A stretch of DNA of 64,000 nt from Streptomyces avidinii (GCF_014650695.1 NZ_BMVL01000009.1:260488-324487), one strand, 5' to 3'. Counted from the stretch's first letter, positions 42,798 through 52,140 are shown. The notes: generated from the letters alone by a model not told the origin. Made by a program: numbers and translations.

Positions 42798-44438
42798 TCA
42801 GAAGCCGCGGGTCCGCTTGGCCGCGCGGCGCTTGGCGGCGCTCGCGGCTCCCGGGATGCGCATGAAGAGCCGTGAGGCCTCCGACCCGAGGTTGACGCCG
42901 ATCGCGATGGCCAGCGCGATCGCCGCGGCGTTCACCAGCGAGCCCAGGCCCTCGTTCAGCCGGTTCTCGGCGATCAGCAGCAGCCCGTAGTACGTCGCCG
43001 AGCCGGGCAGCAGCGGGCCGATGGCGGCCGTCACGTACGGCAGGGCGGACGCGAAGCGGTAGCGGGAGAAGAGCTGCCCGAAGAGACCCACCAGCCCGGC
43101 GGCGATGGCCGTGGACGGTACGGGCGGGATGCCGCCCGCGTAGTGCAGGGCCCCGAAGGTGACCCAGGCGACGGCGCCGTTGAGGGTCACGATCCACACG
43201 GTGGAGCGTTCTTGCTGGAGCAGGATCGCGAAGGTGAACACCAGCACCATCGAGGCGGCGATCTGGATCAGCGGCCGCTGCTGGATCTGGAGGACCTCCT
43301 CCGGCCGCGGCGAGGCGTCGAACTGCAGCCCGACGTAGAGCACCACCAGCACGCCCATGATGATGCCGATGAAGAGGTACATGACCTCCAGCAGCCGGGC
43401 CGAGGCGGTGATGTAGTAGCCGGTCAGGCCGTCCTGCACGGCCGCGACCAGGGCCCGTCCCGGCAGCAGCGCGAACAGCCCACCGGTGATCACGGCGGAC
43501 GCCTTGACGTCGATGCCGGTCATGTTCAGCGCCACCCCGATGGCGGCGGGCGGCATCGCGGCGACGACGAACTGGTAGAACTCGGGCAGTCCGCGCCCGG
43601 CGCACAGCCAGGCGAGGCGGTCGCCGAGGATCGCACCGATCACGGCGGCGAAGAAGACGAGGACCCCGCCGCCCACCAGGGTGGAGGCGGCGCCGGCGAG
43701 CAGTCCGGCGGAGGCGGTGAGCATCCAGCCGGGGTACGGGTGCCGGTTGCGGCGGATCTCGGCGAGGCGCCGGTAGGCCTCCTCCAGCGACACGTCGATC
43801 TCGTGCGCGCTGATGTCGTCCACGAGCCGGAACACGGCGGCGAGCCGGTTGTAGTCGGTGCCGCGGCGGCGCACGGTCCGGCTGGCCGAGACCGGATCGC
43901 CCACCAGCGAGGGGTGGTGGGTGATCGACAGCATGGTGAAGGTGACGGTCGGCTCGCAGCGGTCCAGCCCGTAGGAGCGGGCCACGGCGAACATCGCGGC
44001 CTCCACGTCCTCGGCGCCCTCACCGCCCGCGAGCAGCAGCTCGCCGATGCGCAGGGTCAGGTCGAGCACGCGGCCCACGGCGGGGCCCGTTTCGCTCAGC
44101 CTCTGGACCGGCTCCGGCACGGGCCGGATGTCGACCGGCATGCGCAGCATGGTGCGCATCCGGTCCTGCCAGGGCGATTCCTTCAGCAGTACGACGGGGA
44201 AGCCCTGGCCGGGGGTGTAGGCGGGCGGGGACTGCGCGGCCCGGTAGGTGGCCGGGGCGGCGAAGGCCGATCCCTCGGGCTCCGGCTGCACCGGATCGGC
44301 GCCCGCCGGACGGGCGAATTCCGAAGTGGGCTGGTCCTCCTCGGAAACCTCCGGCTCCATCCCCGGCGGCGGCGTGAAGGCGCTGTGCGCCTCGTCGGAC
44401 TGGGGCTTCCTGTCCTCGGCCCCGTCGGCATCCGCCAC
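42798..44438 (-). CDS. ThrE-type threonine/serine exporter family protein
   Basis: A 546-aa membrane protein. The first 120 residues are acidic and Pro-rich, probably disordered. A ThrE domain (DUF1212 type) follows with the conserved GGEGAEDVEAAMFAVARSYGL and then about five helices. A second half of the ThrE_2 type ends the protein; GIPPVPSTAIAAGLVGLFGQLFSRY and AIGPLLPGSATYYGL are visible. Both halves in one chain is the actinobacterial form known from Corynebacterium threonine export. The GTG start follows GGAGG. Substrates are probably small neutral amino acids or dipeptides. Confidence 0.9.
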   Translation of the reverse strand: MADADGAEDRKPQSDEAHSAFTPPPGMEPEVSEEDQPTSEFARPAGADPVQPEPEGSAFAAPATYRAAQSPPAYTPGQGFPVVLLKESPWQDRMRTMLRMPVDIRPVPEPVQRLSETGPAVGRVLDLTLRIGELLLAGGEGAEDVEAAMFAVARSYGLDRCEPTVTFTMLSITHHPSLVGDPVSASRTVRRRGTDYNRLAAVFRLVDDISAHEIDVSLEEAYRRLAEIRRNRHPYPGWMLTASAGLLAGAASTLVGGGVLVFFAAVIGAILGDRLAWLCAGRGLPEFYQFVVAAMPPAAIGVALNMTGIDVKASAVITGGLFALLPGRALVAAVQDGLTGYYITASARLLEVMYLFIGIIMGVLVVLYVGLQFDASPRPEEVLQIQQRPLIQIAASMVLVFTFAILLQQERSTVWIVTLNGAVAWVTFGALHYAGGIPPVPSTAIAAGLVGLFGQLFSRYRFASALPYVTAAIGPLLPGSATYYGLLLIAENRLNEGLGSLVNAAAIALAIAIGVNLGSEASRLFMRIPGAASAAKRRAAKRTRGF

Positions 44439-44516
44439 GCGTCCTCCAGTCCGTGATCACCCTGGGCATCAGTATGCGGAATCGTTTCCTCCCGCCGCAC
44501 GCCCGCGAACGCGACA

Positions 44517-44549
44517 GCGGGCGGCATCCCCCGAGGGGATACCGCCCGC
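44517..44549 (-). terminator. Terminator after ppa
   Basis: GCGGGCGGCATCCCC (44517-44531) pairs with GGGGATACCGCCCGC (44535-44549) except for one mismatch, loop CGA. It is 55 bases beyond the ppa stop on the minus strand and ahead of thrE-like. Confidence 0.75.
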
Positions 44550-44603
44550 CATGTCACAGGGGGCGCGGGGGAGTCCCCCGGCCCGTTACCGCCGAGCGCG
44601 AGC

Positions 44604-45098
44604 TCAGTGGTGGCCGCCCTGCGCCTCCAGGCGCTTGTACGAGGCCTCGATCTCGGCCTCGGCCTCGGTGCGGCCGACCCAGTTCGCGCCCTCGACGGAC
44701 TTGCCCGGCTCCAGGTCCTTGTAGACCTCGAAGAAGTGCTGGATCTCCAGGCGGTCGAACTCGGAGACGTGGTGGATGTCGCGCAGGTGCTCGACACGCG
44801 GGTCGGAGGCCGGCACGCAGAGCAGCTTGTCGTCGCCGCCCGCCTCGTCCGTCATGCGGAACATGCCGATGGCGCGGCACTTGATCAGGCAGCCCGGGAA
44901 GGTCGGCTCGTCAAGGATGACCAGCGCGTCCAGCGGGTCGCCGTCCTCGCCGAGGGTGTTCTCGACGAAGCCGTAGTCGGCCGGGTAGCTGGTCGAGGTG
45001 AAGAGGCGACGGTCCAGACGGATCCGGCCGGTCTCGTGGTCCACCTCGTACTTGTTCCGCGAACCCTTGGGGATCTCGATGGTGACGTCGAACTCCAC
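44604..45098 (-). CDS. ppa: Inorganic pyrophosphatase (family I)
   Basis: A 164-aa soluble enzyme that splits pyrophosphate into two phosphates. Conserved residues are KYEVDHETGRIRLDR, YPADYGFVENTLGEDGDPLDALV with the metal-binding DGDPLD motif, and a KCRAIGMFRMTDEAGGDDK loop. The GTG start opening EFDVTIEIPKGSRN is chosen for GGAGGAG six bases upstream; longer forms have no site. It complements the membrane pyrophosphatase hppA in the same window. It diverges from a D,D-carboxypeptidase gene. Confidence 0.95.
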   Translation of the reverse strand: MEFDVTIEIPKGSRNKYEVDHETGRIRLDRRLFTSTSYPADYGFVENTLGEDGDPLDALVILDEPTFPGCLIKCRAIGMFRMTDEAGGDDKLLCVPASDPRVEHLRDIHHVSEFDRLEIQHFFEVYKDLEPGKSVEGANWVGRTEAEAEIEASYKRLEAQGGHH

Positions 45099-45261
45099 GT
45101 CCTGCTCCTCCATGATCAGCTGCATTGCTTCGAGACTGCGTTGATTGCACCGCGTGCGCGTCCGGCCCAGCCCTGCCGGGTGGGGTGCCATGCTCGCGGC
45201 AAGACGCAGTGGTTAAGTGTCCCTCACGCATATGTGTGATCGCGAAAGGGGCTGGTCCGAG

Positions 45262-46710
45262 GTGCCATTGGACAAGACGTGGCAGCTCATCGCGGGTTCG
45301 GCCGTCGCCGGCCTGGCCCTGTCGGTGGCAGCGGTGGCCGCCGCCGGTCCTTGGGACTCCGGCCAGCGTAAGGCCGAGCGGGACAGCGCCGCCTCCTGGG
45401 GCCTTACGGGTGGCGCAGATCACGGTGACGGGCCCGGTTCCGGGGACCTGCCGCAGGCCGCGCCCAGCGCTCCCGGGGTGCTCGGCGGAATCGGCCCCGG
45501 GGCGGCGCGCGCACAGTCGGCGCCCGCCGCGCCCGCCTCCGCCGGGGGCCTGGCCGCCGTACTGAAGCCGCTGCTCGCCGATCCCGCGCTCGGCACCGCC
45601 CGTACCGCTTCCGTGGTCGACACCGCTACCGGGCAGGTCCTCTACGAGTCCGGGGCGCGGGACGCCATGACCCCCGCCTCCACCGTCAAGATCGCCACCG
45701 CCGCGGCCGTGCTGGCCGCCCTCGGGCCCGAGCACCGGATCAGGACCACGGTCGCGCCCGGCGCCTCCCCCGGGCAGATCGTCCTCGTCGGCGGCGGCGA
45801 CCCCTCGCTCACCGCGAAGAAGAAGAGCCCCGCGGGCTCCGGCGGCAGCCTCGTCGCCCTCGCCGCCGACACCGCGCAGGCCCTCAAGGCCGCCGGCACC
45901 GCCACGGTGACCCTGGGCTACGACGACAGCCTCTACGCCGGCCCCGCCCGCCACCCGATCGGCGTCAACCCCAACATCGCTCCGGTGACCGCCCTGGCGG
46001 CCGACGAGGGCCGCCCCGACGAGTCCACCTCCGGACCCGTGGACCGGGCCGAGGACCCCTCCCGCGACGCCGCGCGCGCCTTCCGCACCCTGCTGGCCGA
46101 ACGCGGCATCGAGGTCACCGGCGAACCGGCCCGGGCCAAGGCCGCCGCCGGCGTCCAGCCGCTGGCCGTCACCCTGTCCACCCCGATCGCCGGACTGGTC
46201 GAGCGGATGCTGACCAACAGCGACAACGACATCGCCGAGGCCCTCGCCCGGCAGACCGCCCTCGCCTCCGGCCGGCCCGCGAGCTTCGAGGGCGCCGAGA
46301 AGGCCGTCACCGAGCGGCTCACCGCCCTCGGCGTCGACACCGCCGGCTCCCGCTTCGCCGACGGCAGCGGCCTGAACCGTGCCGACAGGATCAGCGCCGG
46401 CCTGCTCACCGGGCTGCTCGTCAAGGCCGCCGACCCGCAGCGCCCGGAGCTGCGGCCGGTGCTCACCGGACTGCCCGTCGCCGGATTCACCGGAACCCTG
46501 AAGGCCCGCAACGCCGGCAGTTCACCGGCCGCCGGCCTGCTCCGGGCCAAGACCGGCACCCTGACCGGGGTGAACTCCCTCTCCGGCACCGTCGTCGACC
46601 CCTCCGGCCGACTGCTCGCCTTCGCCTTCCTGACGGCGAACAGCCCCGGCCCCGAGGGCGCCGAGAAGGCCCTCGACAAGCTGGCCGCCGCCGTCGCGAC
46701 CGCTTCGTAG
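45262..46710 (+). CDS. dacB: D-alanyl-D-alanine carboxypeptidase/endopeptidase (PBP4, S13)
   Basis: A 482-aa secreted penicillin-binding protein. A membrane helix at about 9-28 is a signal or anchor. Active-site motifs are Ser140-Thr-Val-Lys143, Ser320-Asp-Asn322 and Lys430-Thr-Gly432. It trims or cleaves peptide stems in peptidoglycan. The GTG at 45262 is taken as the start; another GTG at 45217 would add 15 residues. The Ala/Pro-rich linker (about 40-105) is low-complexity. A zincin gene follows after 38 bases and is probably co-transcribed. Confidence 0.92.
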   Translation: MPLDKTWQLIAGSAVAGLALSVAAVAAAGPWDSGQRKAERDSAASWGLTGGADHGDGPGSGDLPQAAPSAPGVLGGIGPGAARAQSAPAAPASAGGLAAVLKPLLADPALGTARTASVVDTATGQVLYESGARDAMTPASTVKIATAAAVLAALGPEHRIRTTVAPGASPGQIVLVGGGDPSLTAKKKSPAGSGGSLVALAADTAQALKAAGTATVTLGYDDSLYAGPARHPIGVNPNIAPVTALAADEGRPDESTSGPVDRAEDPSRDAARAFRTLLAERGIEVTGEPARAKAAAGVQPLAVTLSTPIAGLVERMLTNSDNDIAEALARQTALASGRPASFEGAEKAVTERLTALGVDTAGSRFADGSGLNRADRISAGLLTGLLVKAADPQRPELRPVLTGLPVAGFTGTLKARNAGSSPAAGLLRAKTGTLTGVNSLSGTVVDPSGRLLAFAFLTANSPGPEGAEKALDKLAAAVATAS

Positions 46711-46748
46711 GGGGTCCGCCGGAGGGCCGGTCCACGTACGGTTGACGC

Positions 46749-47891
46749 ATGACGAGCATCAGTGGTGCGGAGATGGTCGACTGGAACCTCGCGGTGGCGA
46801 CCGCGACCCGGCTGGTACGACCCGGCCCGGAAGTCACCCGCGACGAGGCGCGGGCCGTCGTGGCGGAGCTGCGGCGGCACGCCAGGACCTCGGAACGGCA
46901 CGTGCGCGAGTTCACCCGGATGATCCCGGAGGGGGCGGCCGTCCCCGACACGCCCGTCCTGGTCGTCGACCGGGCCGGCTGGGTCAAGGCCAATGTCGCG
47001 GGCTTCCGCGAGCTGCTCCAGCCGCTCCTCGGCAAGATGCAGGAACGCCGCGCGGGCGCCCCCGGCGGCGCCGTGCTCGGCGTGGTCGGCGGCAAGGTCA
47101 CCGGCGTCGAGCTGGGCATGCTGCTCAGCTTCCTGGCCTCCCGGGTCCTGGGCCAGTACGAGACCTTCGCACCGGTCTCCCGGGACCTGCCGGCCTCCGC
47201 CGCGGGCGGCCGGCTGCTGCTCGTCGCGCCCAACATCGTGCACGTCGAGCGCGAGCTGGAGGTGCATCCGCACGACTTCCGGCTGTGGGTCTGCCTGCAC
47301 GAGGAGACGCACCGTACACAGTTCACGGCCGTCCCGTGGCTGCGCGCCCACCTCGAAGGCGAAATCCAGACTTTCCTCGGCGCCACCGATGTGGACCCGG
47401 GCACCGTCCTGGAGCGCATCCGCGAGGCCGCCCAGTCCTTCGCAGGCGCCCGCCCGGACGCCGAGGGCGGAGACGAGGGCCGCTCGCTCGTGGAGCTCGT
47501 ACAGACCCCCGAGCAACGCGAGATCCTGGCCCGCCTCACCGCCGTCATGTCCCTGCTGGAGGGTCACGCAGACTTCGTCATGGACGGGGTCGGCCCCCAG
47601 GTGGTGCCCTCGGTCGCCGAGATCCGCGAGAAGTTCCAGCAGCGCAGGGCCAGCGGCGCCGGCCGGCTCGACGCCGCCCTGCGCAAGCTGCTGGGCCTCG
47701 ACGCCAAGCTGCGCCAGTACCGCGACGGCGAGCGGTTCGTGCGCGCCGTCGTCGGCCAGGTCGGCATGGACGGCTTCAACCGCGTATGGACCTCCCCGAA
47801 CACACTGCCGACCAAGGCCGAGATCGCCACGCCCGCCGACTGGGTCGCCCGGGTGCACAGCAAGGGGAGCGAACAGAGCGAAGCGGAGTGA
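46749..47891 (+). CDS. Zinc-dependent metalloprotease-like protein (DUF2342/zincin_2)
   Basis: A 380-aa protein with the zinc signature HEETH in VCLHEETHRTQFTAVPW and the downstream Glu in LLEGHADFVMDGVGP. The family was named for F420-biosynthesis association but its substrate is unknown. No signal peptide is seen, so it is cytoplasmic. The gene sits between dacB and tilS, an order conserved in many actinobacteria. The ATG has no strong ribosome site, so it may be translated from the dacB message. Confidence 0.88.
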   Translation: MTSISGAEMVDWNLAVATATRLVRPGPEVTRDEARAVVAELRRHARTSERHVREFTRMIPEGAAVPDTPVLVVDRAGWVKANVAGFRELLQPLLGKMQERRAGAPGGAVLGVVGGKVTGVELGMLLSFLASRVLGQYETFAPVSRDLPASAAGGRLLLVAPNIVHVERELEVHPHDFRLWVCLHEETHRTQFTAVPWLRAHLEGEIQTFLGATDVDPGTVLERIREAAQSFAGARPDAEGGDEGRSLVELVQTPEQREILARLTAVMSLLEGHADFVMDGVGPQVVPSVAEIREKFQQRRASGAGRLDAALRKLLGLDAKLRQYRDGERFVRAVVGQVGMDGFNRVWTSPNTLPTKAEIATPADWVARVHSKGSEQSEAE

Positions 47892-47907
47892 CACAGGGGG
47901 CGTAAAC

Positions 47908-48015
47908 ATGTCTCACTGGGGGAAGCAGCGTCACCCGTCCGAGGGACCGTGGGCCGTGGAAGGGCGTGCGATGCTCGGGGAACGGCTCGGCTCTGTCACC
48001 ATCGACGCACTCTGA
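47908..48015 (+). CDS. Possible 35-aa small protein between zincin and tilS
   Basis: A small frame opening ATG TCT CAC with AGGGGG (47895-47900) well spaced, reading MSHWGKQRHPSEGPWAVEGR and ending VTIDAL. Composition is not shadow-like: Trp, His and mixed charges occur. It fills the gap ahead of tilS. There is no known family, and it could also be a leader peptide for tilS. Confidence 0.4.
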   Translation: MSHWGKQRHPSEGPWAVEGRAMLGERLGSVTIDAL

Positions 48016-48115
48016 GTGACATCCTCCCGTTCCGCGGGGGCAGCCGGGCAGCAGCACCCCAGCACACCACCCCAACGCCTCCGAGGCATCCGAACTCCAT
48101 CGAAGGGCACCGGAC

Positions 48116-49171
48116 ATGGGTCCCCATCCTGCGGTCGCGGCGATACGCCTGGCGGTCCGCCGCGTACTCCACGACGTCCTCACCGACCTCACCGACCTCA
48201 CCGATCACCCGGGCAGTCCCCCCGCCCCCCGCACCGCCGGGGGCTCCCTGCCGCTCGTCCTCGTCGCCTGCTCCGGCGGCGCCGACTCCATGGCCCTCGC
48301 CTCGGCCCTCGCCTTCGAGGCCCCCAAGCTCGGCATCCGGGCCGGCGGCATCACCGTCGACCACGGCCTCCAGCCCGGCTCCGACCTGCGTGCCGCCGAG
48401 GTCGTCAGCCGCATGACCGCACTCCGCCTCGACCCGGTGGAGTCCGTCGCCGTGCGCGTCGGCCGTGACGGCGGACCCGAGGCCGCCGCCCGCGACGCCC
48501 GCTACGGGGCCCTGGACGAGGCCGCGGACCGGCTCGGCGCCGCCGCCGTGCTGCTCGGCCACACCCGGGACGATCAAGCCGAAACCGTCCTGCTGGGCCT
48601 GGCCCGCGGCTCCGGCATCCGCTCGCTGTCCGGCATGCCCGAGGTCTCCGGCGGCAGCGCGGGCCGCACGAACCGCTACCGCCGGCCCTTCCTCCAGGTC
48701 GACCGCCAGACCGCCCGCAAGGCGTGCATGGTCCAGTCCCTCCCCGTCTGGGACGACCCGCACAACATCGACCCCGCCTACACCCGCTCCCGGCTGCGCC
48801 ACGAGGGACTGCCCGCCCTCGAGAAGGCGCTCGGCAAGGGAGTCGTCGAGGCACTCGCCCGCACGGCGCAGCTCTCCCGGGACGACGCCGACGCCCTGGA
48901 CGCCTGGGCCGCCGAGGCGGAGACCGGCGTACGCGACGCGGACGGGCGCCTGGAGTGCGCCAAGCTCTACGCCCTGCCCCCGGCCGTCCGGCGCCGTGTG
49001 CTGCGCAGGGCCGTGGTCGCCGCCGGTTCCCCCGCGGGCTCCCTCTTCGCCCGCCACATCGAAGAAGTCGACCGCCTCATCACCGGTTGGCGCGGTCAGG
49101 GCGCCATCAACCTGCCCGGCCGGGTCGAGGCCCAGCGGCAGGGTGGCAGACTTGTCATCCGGCAGGGCTGA
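48116..49171 (+). CDS. tilS: tRNA(Ile)-lysidine synthase
   Basis: A 351-aa PP-loop ATPase that attaches lysine to C34 of the AUA-reading tRNA-Ile. The PP-loop is Ser53-Gly-Gly-Ala-Asp-Ser58, followed by ITVDHGLQPGSD, then LLGHTRDDQAETVLLGLARGSGIRSLSGM with the conserved HTRDDQ. It lacks the long C-terminal domains of the E. coli enzyme, as usual in actinobacteria. The N-terminal region has an unusual Thr-Asp-Leu repeat (LTDLTDLTDH). hpt and ftsH follow in the conserved tilS-hpt-ftsH order. Confidence 0.94.
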   Translation: MGPHPAVAAIRLAVRRVLHDVLTDLTDLTDHPGSPPAPRTAGGSLPLVLVACSGGADSMALASALAFEAPKLGIRAGGITVDHGLQPGSDLRAAEVVSRMTALRLDPVESVAVRVGRDGGPEAAARDARYGALDEAADRLGAAAVLLGHTRDDQAETVLLGLARGSGIRSLSGMPEVSGGSAGRTNRYRRPFLQVDRQTARKACMVQSLPVWDDPHNIDPAYTRSRLRHEGLPALEKALGKGVVEALARTAQLSRDDADALDAWAAEAETGVRDADGRLECAKLYALPPAVRRRVLRRAVVAAGSPAGSLFARHIEEVDRLITGWRGQGAINLPGRVEAQRQGGRLVIRQG

Positions 49172-49237
49172 TTGGTGCTGAAACACGGCTGAGTCCTCCG
49201 GGGTGGCCCCCCGGAGCCCCGGCCGACAACGAAAGTG

Positions 49238-49798
49238 ATGCGGGTGGACGAGAAGGACATGGGCAGCGACCTCCAGTCGGTGCTCATCACCAAGGAAGAG
49301 ATCGACGCGAAGCTGGCCGAGCTGGCCGCGAAGATCGACGCGGAGTACGCGGGCAAGGACCTGCTCATCGTCGGTGTGCTCAAGGGCGCGGTGATGGTGA
49401 TGGCGGACCTGGCGCGTGCCTTGTCCACCCCCCTCACCATGGACTGGATGGCGGTGTCCTCGTACGGCGCCGGGACCCAGTCCTCGGGCGTGGTGCGGAT
49501 CCTCAAGGACCTGGACACCGACATCAAGGACAAGCACGTCCTGATCGTCGAGGACATCATCGACTCGGGTCTGACGCTGTCCTGGCTGCTGTCGAACCTG
49601 GGCTCGCGCCAGCCGGCCTCCCTGGAGGTCGTCACGCTGCTGCGCAAGCCCGAGGCGGCGAAGGTCGCGATCGACGTGAAGTGGGTCGGCTTCGACATCC
49701 CGAACGAGTTCGTCGTGGGCTACGGCCTCGACTACGCGGAGAAGTACCGCAACCTGCCGTTCGTCGGCACCCTCGCCCCGCACGTCTACGGCGGCTGA
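49238..49798 (+). CDS. hpt: Hypoxanthine phosphoribosyltransferase
   Basis: A 186-aa purine salvage enzyme that makes IMP and GMP from hypoxanthine or guanine and PRPP. The PRPP loop VLIVEDIIDSGLTL lies at about 101-114. The flexible-loop dipeptide SSYG is in MAVSSYGAGTQSSG, and the C terminus has DIPNEFVVGYGLDYAEKYRNLPFVG. The start MRVDEKDMGSDL matches homologues; a GTG three bases earlier is possible. It is transcribed with tilS (66-base gap). Confidence 0.95.
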   Translation: MRVDEKDMGSDLQSVLITKEEIDAKLAELAAKIDAEYAGKDLLIVGVLKGAVMVMADLARALSTPLTMDWMAVSSYGAGTQSSGVVRILKDLDTDIKDKHVLIVEDIIDSGLTLSWLLSNLGSRQPASLEVVTLLRKPEAAKVAIDVKWVGFDIPNEFVVGYGLDYAEKYRNLPFVGTLAPHVYGG

Positions 49799-49970
49799 TC
49801 CCGCTCCCGTCCCCGGGAACCCCGGCAGGCCCGCGGGGAACCTGGGGGCGATTCCCGCCGTTGGAGCAGGGGAAGGCGGGTCTGTCAGCCGTCCCATGAG
49901 GCCGCGGGTGACAATACAGGGGTACATTCCGAAGAACAGTCTTTACTCACAGCAGCATTTACCTACGGGC

Positions 49971-50002
49971 AGGAGGGACGGGGCGCCTGGCGCCCCGTAT
50001 GG
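49971..50002 (+). promoter_or_regulatory. ftsH leader: ribosome site and start separated by a perfect hairpin
   Basis: AGGAGGG at 49971-49977 is followed at once by ACGGGGCGCC T GGCGCCCCGT (49978-49998), a perfect inverted repeat, then four bases and the ATG at 50003. Linear spacing of 25 bases is too long for a normal site, but folding of the hairpin leaves about 4. An out-of-frame ATG at 49999 also exists. Confidence 0.7.
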
Positions 50003-52018
50003 ATGGACGTGAAGCGATACTTCCGTGGGCCGGTCATGTGGATCGTGCTGGCCGTCCTCGCCGTGGTCGTGTTGATGAATGTCGTCGGCTCCGGCGGCGG
50101 CTACAAGACGGTGGACACCAGCGAGGTCATCAAGGCGATCAACAGCGGCCAGGTGCAGAGCGCCGAGCTCACCACCGGCGACAGCCAGATGATCAAGGTC
50201 GAGCTGAAGAAGGACCAGAAGCTCGGCGACAACTCCGGCACCAAGTTCCAGGCCAACTACATCGGAGACCAGGGCGTTCAGCTCGCGGACAATCTCCAGA
50301 AGAAGTACGAAGCCGGCCAGATCCCCGACGGCTACAAGGTCGCGCCGGACAAGACCAGCCCGTTCCTGAGCGTGCTGCTCTCTCTCCTGCCCTTCGTCCT
50401 CATCGTCGTTGTCTTCCTGTTCCTGATGAACCAGATGCAGGGTGGCGGCTCCCGGGTCATGAACTTCGGGAAGTCCAAGGCCAAGCTCATCACCAAGGAC
50501 ACCCCGAAGACGACGTTCGCCGATGTCGCGGGCGCGGACGAGGCCGTCGAGGAACTCCACGAGATCAAGGAGTTCCTCCAGGAGCCGGCGAAGTTCCAGG
50601 CCGTCGGCGCCAAGATCCCCAAGGGCGTGCTGCTCTACGGCCCGCCCGGCACCGGTAAGACCCTGCTCGCGCGTGCCGTCGCGGGCGAGGCCGGTGTTCC
50701 CTTCTACTCGATCTCCGGTTCCGACTTCGTCGAGATGTTCGTCGGTGTCGGTGCCTCGCGTGTCCGTGACCTGTTCGAGCAGGCCAAGGCCAACGCGCCG
50801 GCGATCGTCTTCGTCGACGAGATCGACGCCGTCGGCCGGCACCGCGGTGCGGGTCTCGGTGGCGGTCACGACGAGCGCGAGCAGACCCTCAACCAGCTGC
50901 TCGTCGAGATGGACGGCTTCGACGTGAAGGGCGGGGTCATCCTGATCGCCGCCACGAACCGTCCGGACATCCTCGACCCGGCCCTCCTGCGCCCCGGCCG
51001 CTTCGACCGCCAGATCGCGGTCGACCGTCCGGACATGCAGGGCCGTCTGGAGATCCTCAAGGTCCACCAGAAGGGCAAGCCGGTCGCCCCGGACGTCGAC
51101 CTGGGCGCCGTTGCCCGTCGTACGCCCGGCTTCACCGGTGCCGATCTCTCCAACGTCCTGAACGAGGCCGCGCTGCTCACGGCCCGCTCGGACAAGAAGC
51201 TGGTCGACAACCACGCGCTGGACGAGGCGATCGACCGTGTCGTGGCGGGCCCGCAGAAGCGGACCCGGATCATGTCGGACCGGGAAAAGAAGATCACGGC
51301 GTACCACGAGGGCGGACACGCCCTGGTCGCGGCGGCCTCCCCGAACTCCGACCCGGTCCACAAGATCACGATCCTGTCCCGCGGCCGGGCCCTGGGTTAC
51401 ACCATGGTCCTGCCCGACGAGGACAAGTACTCGACCACGCGCAACGAGATGCTCGACCAGCTGGCGTACATGCTGGGCGGGCGCGCGGCCGAGGAGCTGG
51501 TCTTCCACGACCCGACCACCGGCGCGGCGAACGACATCGAGAAGGCCACCGCCACGGCGCGGGCCATGGTCACGCAGTACGGCATGACCGAGCGTCTCGG
51601 TGCGATCAAGTTCGGCGGCGACAACACCGAGCCGTTCCTGGGCCGCGAGATGTCGCACCCGCGGGACTACTCGGAAGAGGTCGCGGCGCTGGTCGACGAA
51701 GAGGTCAAGAAGCTCATCGAGACCGCGCACAACGAGGCCTGGGAGATCCTCGTCGAGAACCGTGACGTCCTCGACAACCTGGTCCTCGCGCTGCTGGAGA
51801 AGGAGACGCTGAACAAGGAGCAGATCGCCGAGATCTTCTCGACGATCGTGAAGCGTCCGGCCCGCCCCGCGTGGACCGGCTCCTCCCGCCGCACCCCCTC
51901 CACCCGTCCGCCGGTGCTCTCGCCCAAGGAGCTCCAGCTGACGAACTCGGCGAACGGCACGTCGGCCGTGTCGGTGGAGAAGGCCCCCGAGGCCTCGCCG
52001 GAGGAGCTCACGGACTAG
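50003..52018 (+). CDS. ftsH: ATP-dependent zinc metalloprotease FtsH
   Basis: A 671-aa membrane AAA+ protease that degrades damaged and regulatory membrane proteins. Two helices (about 10-30 and 114-136) flank an extracytoplasmic domain. Walker A is GPPGTGKT (Gly213-Thr220), Walker B FVDEIDAVG, the SRH region ATNRPDILDPALLRPGRFDR, and the zinc site His435-Glu-Gly-Gly-His439 in AYHEGGHALV. The C-terminal extension is Ser/Thr/Pro-rich. The ATG opens DVKRYFRGPVMW. It is separated from folE by a strong terminator. Confidence 0.97.
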   Translation: MDVKRYFRGPVMWIVLAVLAVVVLMNVVGSGGGYKTVDTSEVIKAINSGQVQSAELTTGDSQMIKVELKKDQKLGDNSGTKFQANYIGDQGVQLADNLQKKYEAGQIPDGYKVAPDKTSPFLSVLLSLLPFVLIVVVFLFLMNQMQGGGSRVMNFGKSKAKLITKDTPKTTFADVAGADEAVEELHEIKEFLQEPAKFQAVGAKIPKGVLLYGPPGTGKTLLARAVAGEAGVPFYSISGSDFVEMFVGVGASRVRDLFEQAKANAPAIVFVDEIDAVGRHRGAGLGGGHDEREQTLNQLLVEMDGFDVKGGVILIAATNRPDILDPALLRPGRFDRQIAVDRPDMQGRLEILKVHQKGKPVAPDVDLGAVARRTPGFTGADLSNVLNEAALLTARSDKKLVDNHALDEAIDRVVAGPQKRTRIMSDREKKITAYHEGGHALVAAASPNSDPVHKITILSRGRALGYTMVLPDEDKYSTTRNEMLDQLAYMLGGRAAEELVFHDPTTGAANDIEKATATARAMVTQYGMTERLGAIKFGGDNTEPFLGREMSHPRDYSEEVAALVDEEVKKLIETAHNEAWEILVENRDVLDNLVLALLEKETLNKEQIAEIFSTIVKRPARPAWTGSSRRTPSTRPPVLSPKELQLTNSANGTSAVSVEKAPEASPEELTD

Positions 52019-52046
52019 TCCGTGAGCCCGTCCACCCGGAATGGAA

Positions 52047-52088
52047 GCCGCGCCCCCCAGGTTCTAGCCTGGGGGGCGCGGCACTTTG
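52047..52088 (+). terminator. Terminator after ftsH
   Basis: A perfect 15-bp stem (52047-52061 with 52068-52082), loop TTCTAG, followed by ACTTTGATTT. It is 28 bases after ftsH and 53 ahead of folE, so folE must have its own promoter; TTGACG at 52091-52096 is a possible -35 box. Confidence 0.92.
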
Positions 52089-52140
52089 ATTTGACGTGCC
52101 CGCGAGTGCGAGTGCACAGGCACACAGGAACGAGGAAGCA

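Noticed and set aside
49999..50658. Frame starting at the ATG four bases before ftsH
   Set aside because: Arg/Gly-rich translation out of frame with FtsH; the FtsH N terminus MDVKRYF is conserved.
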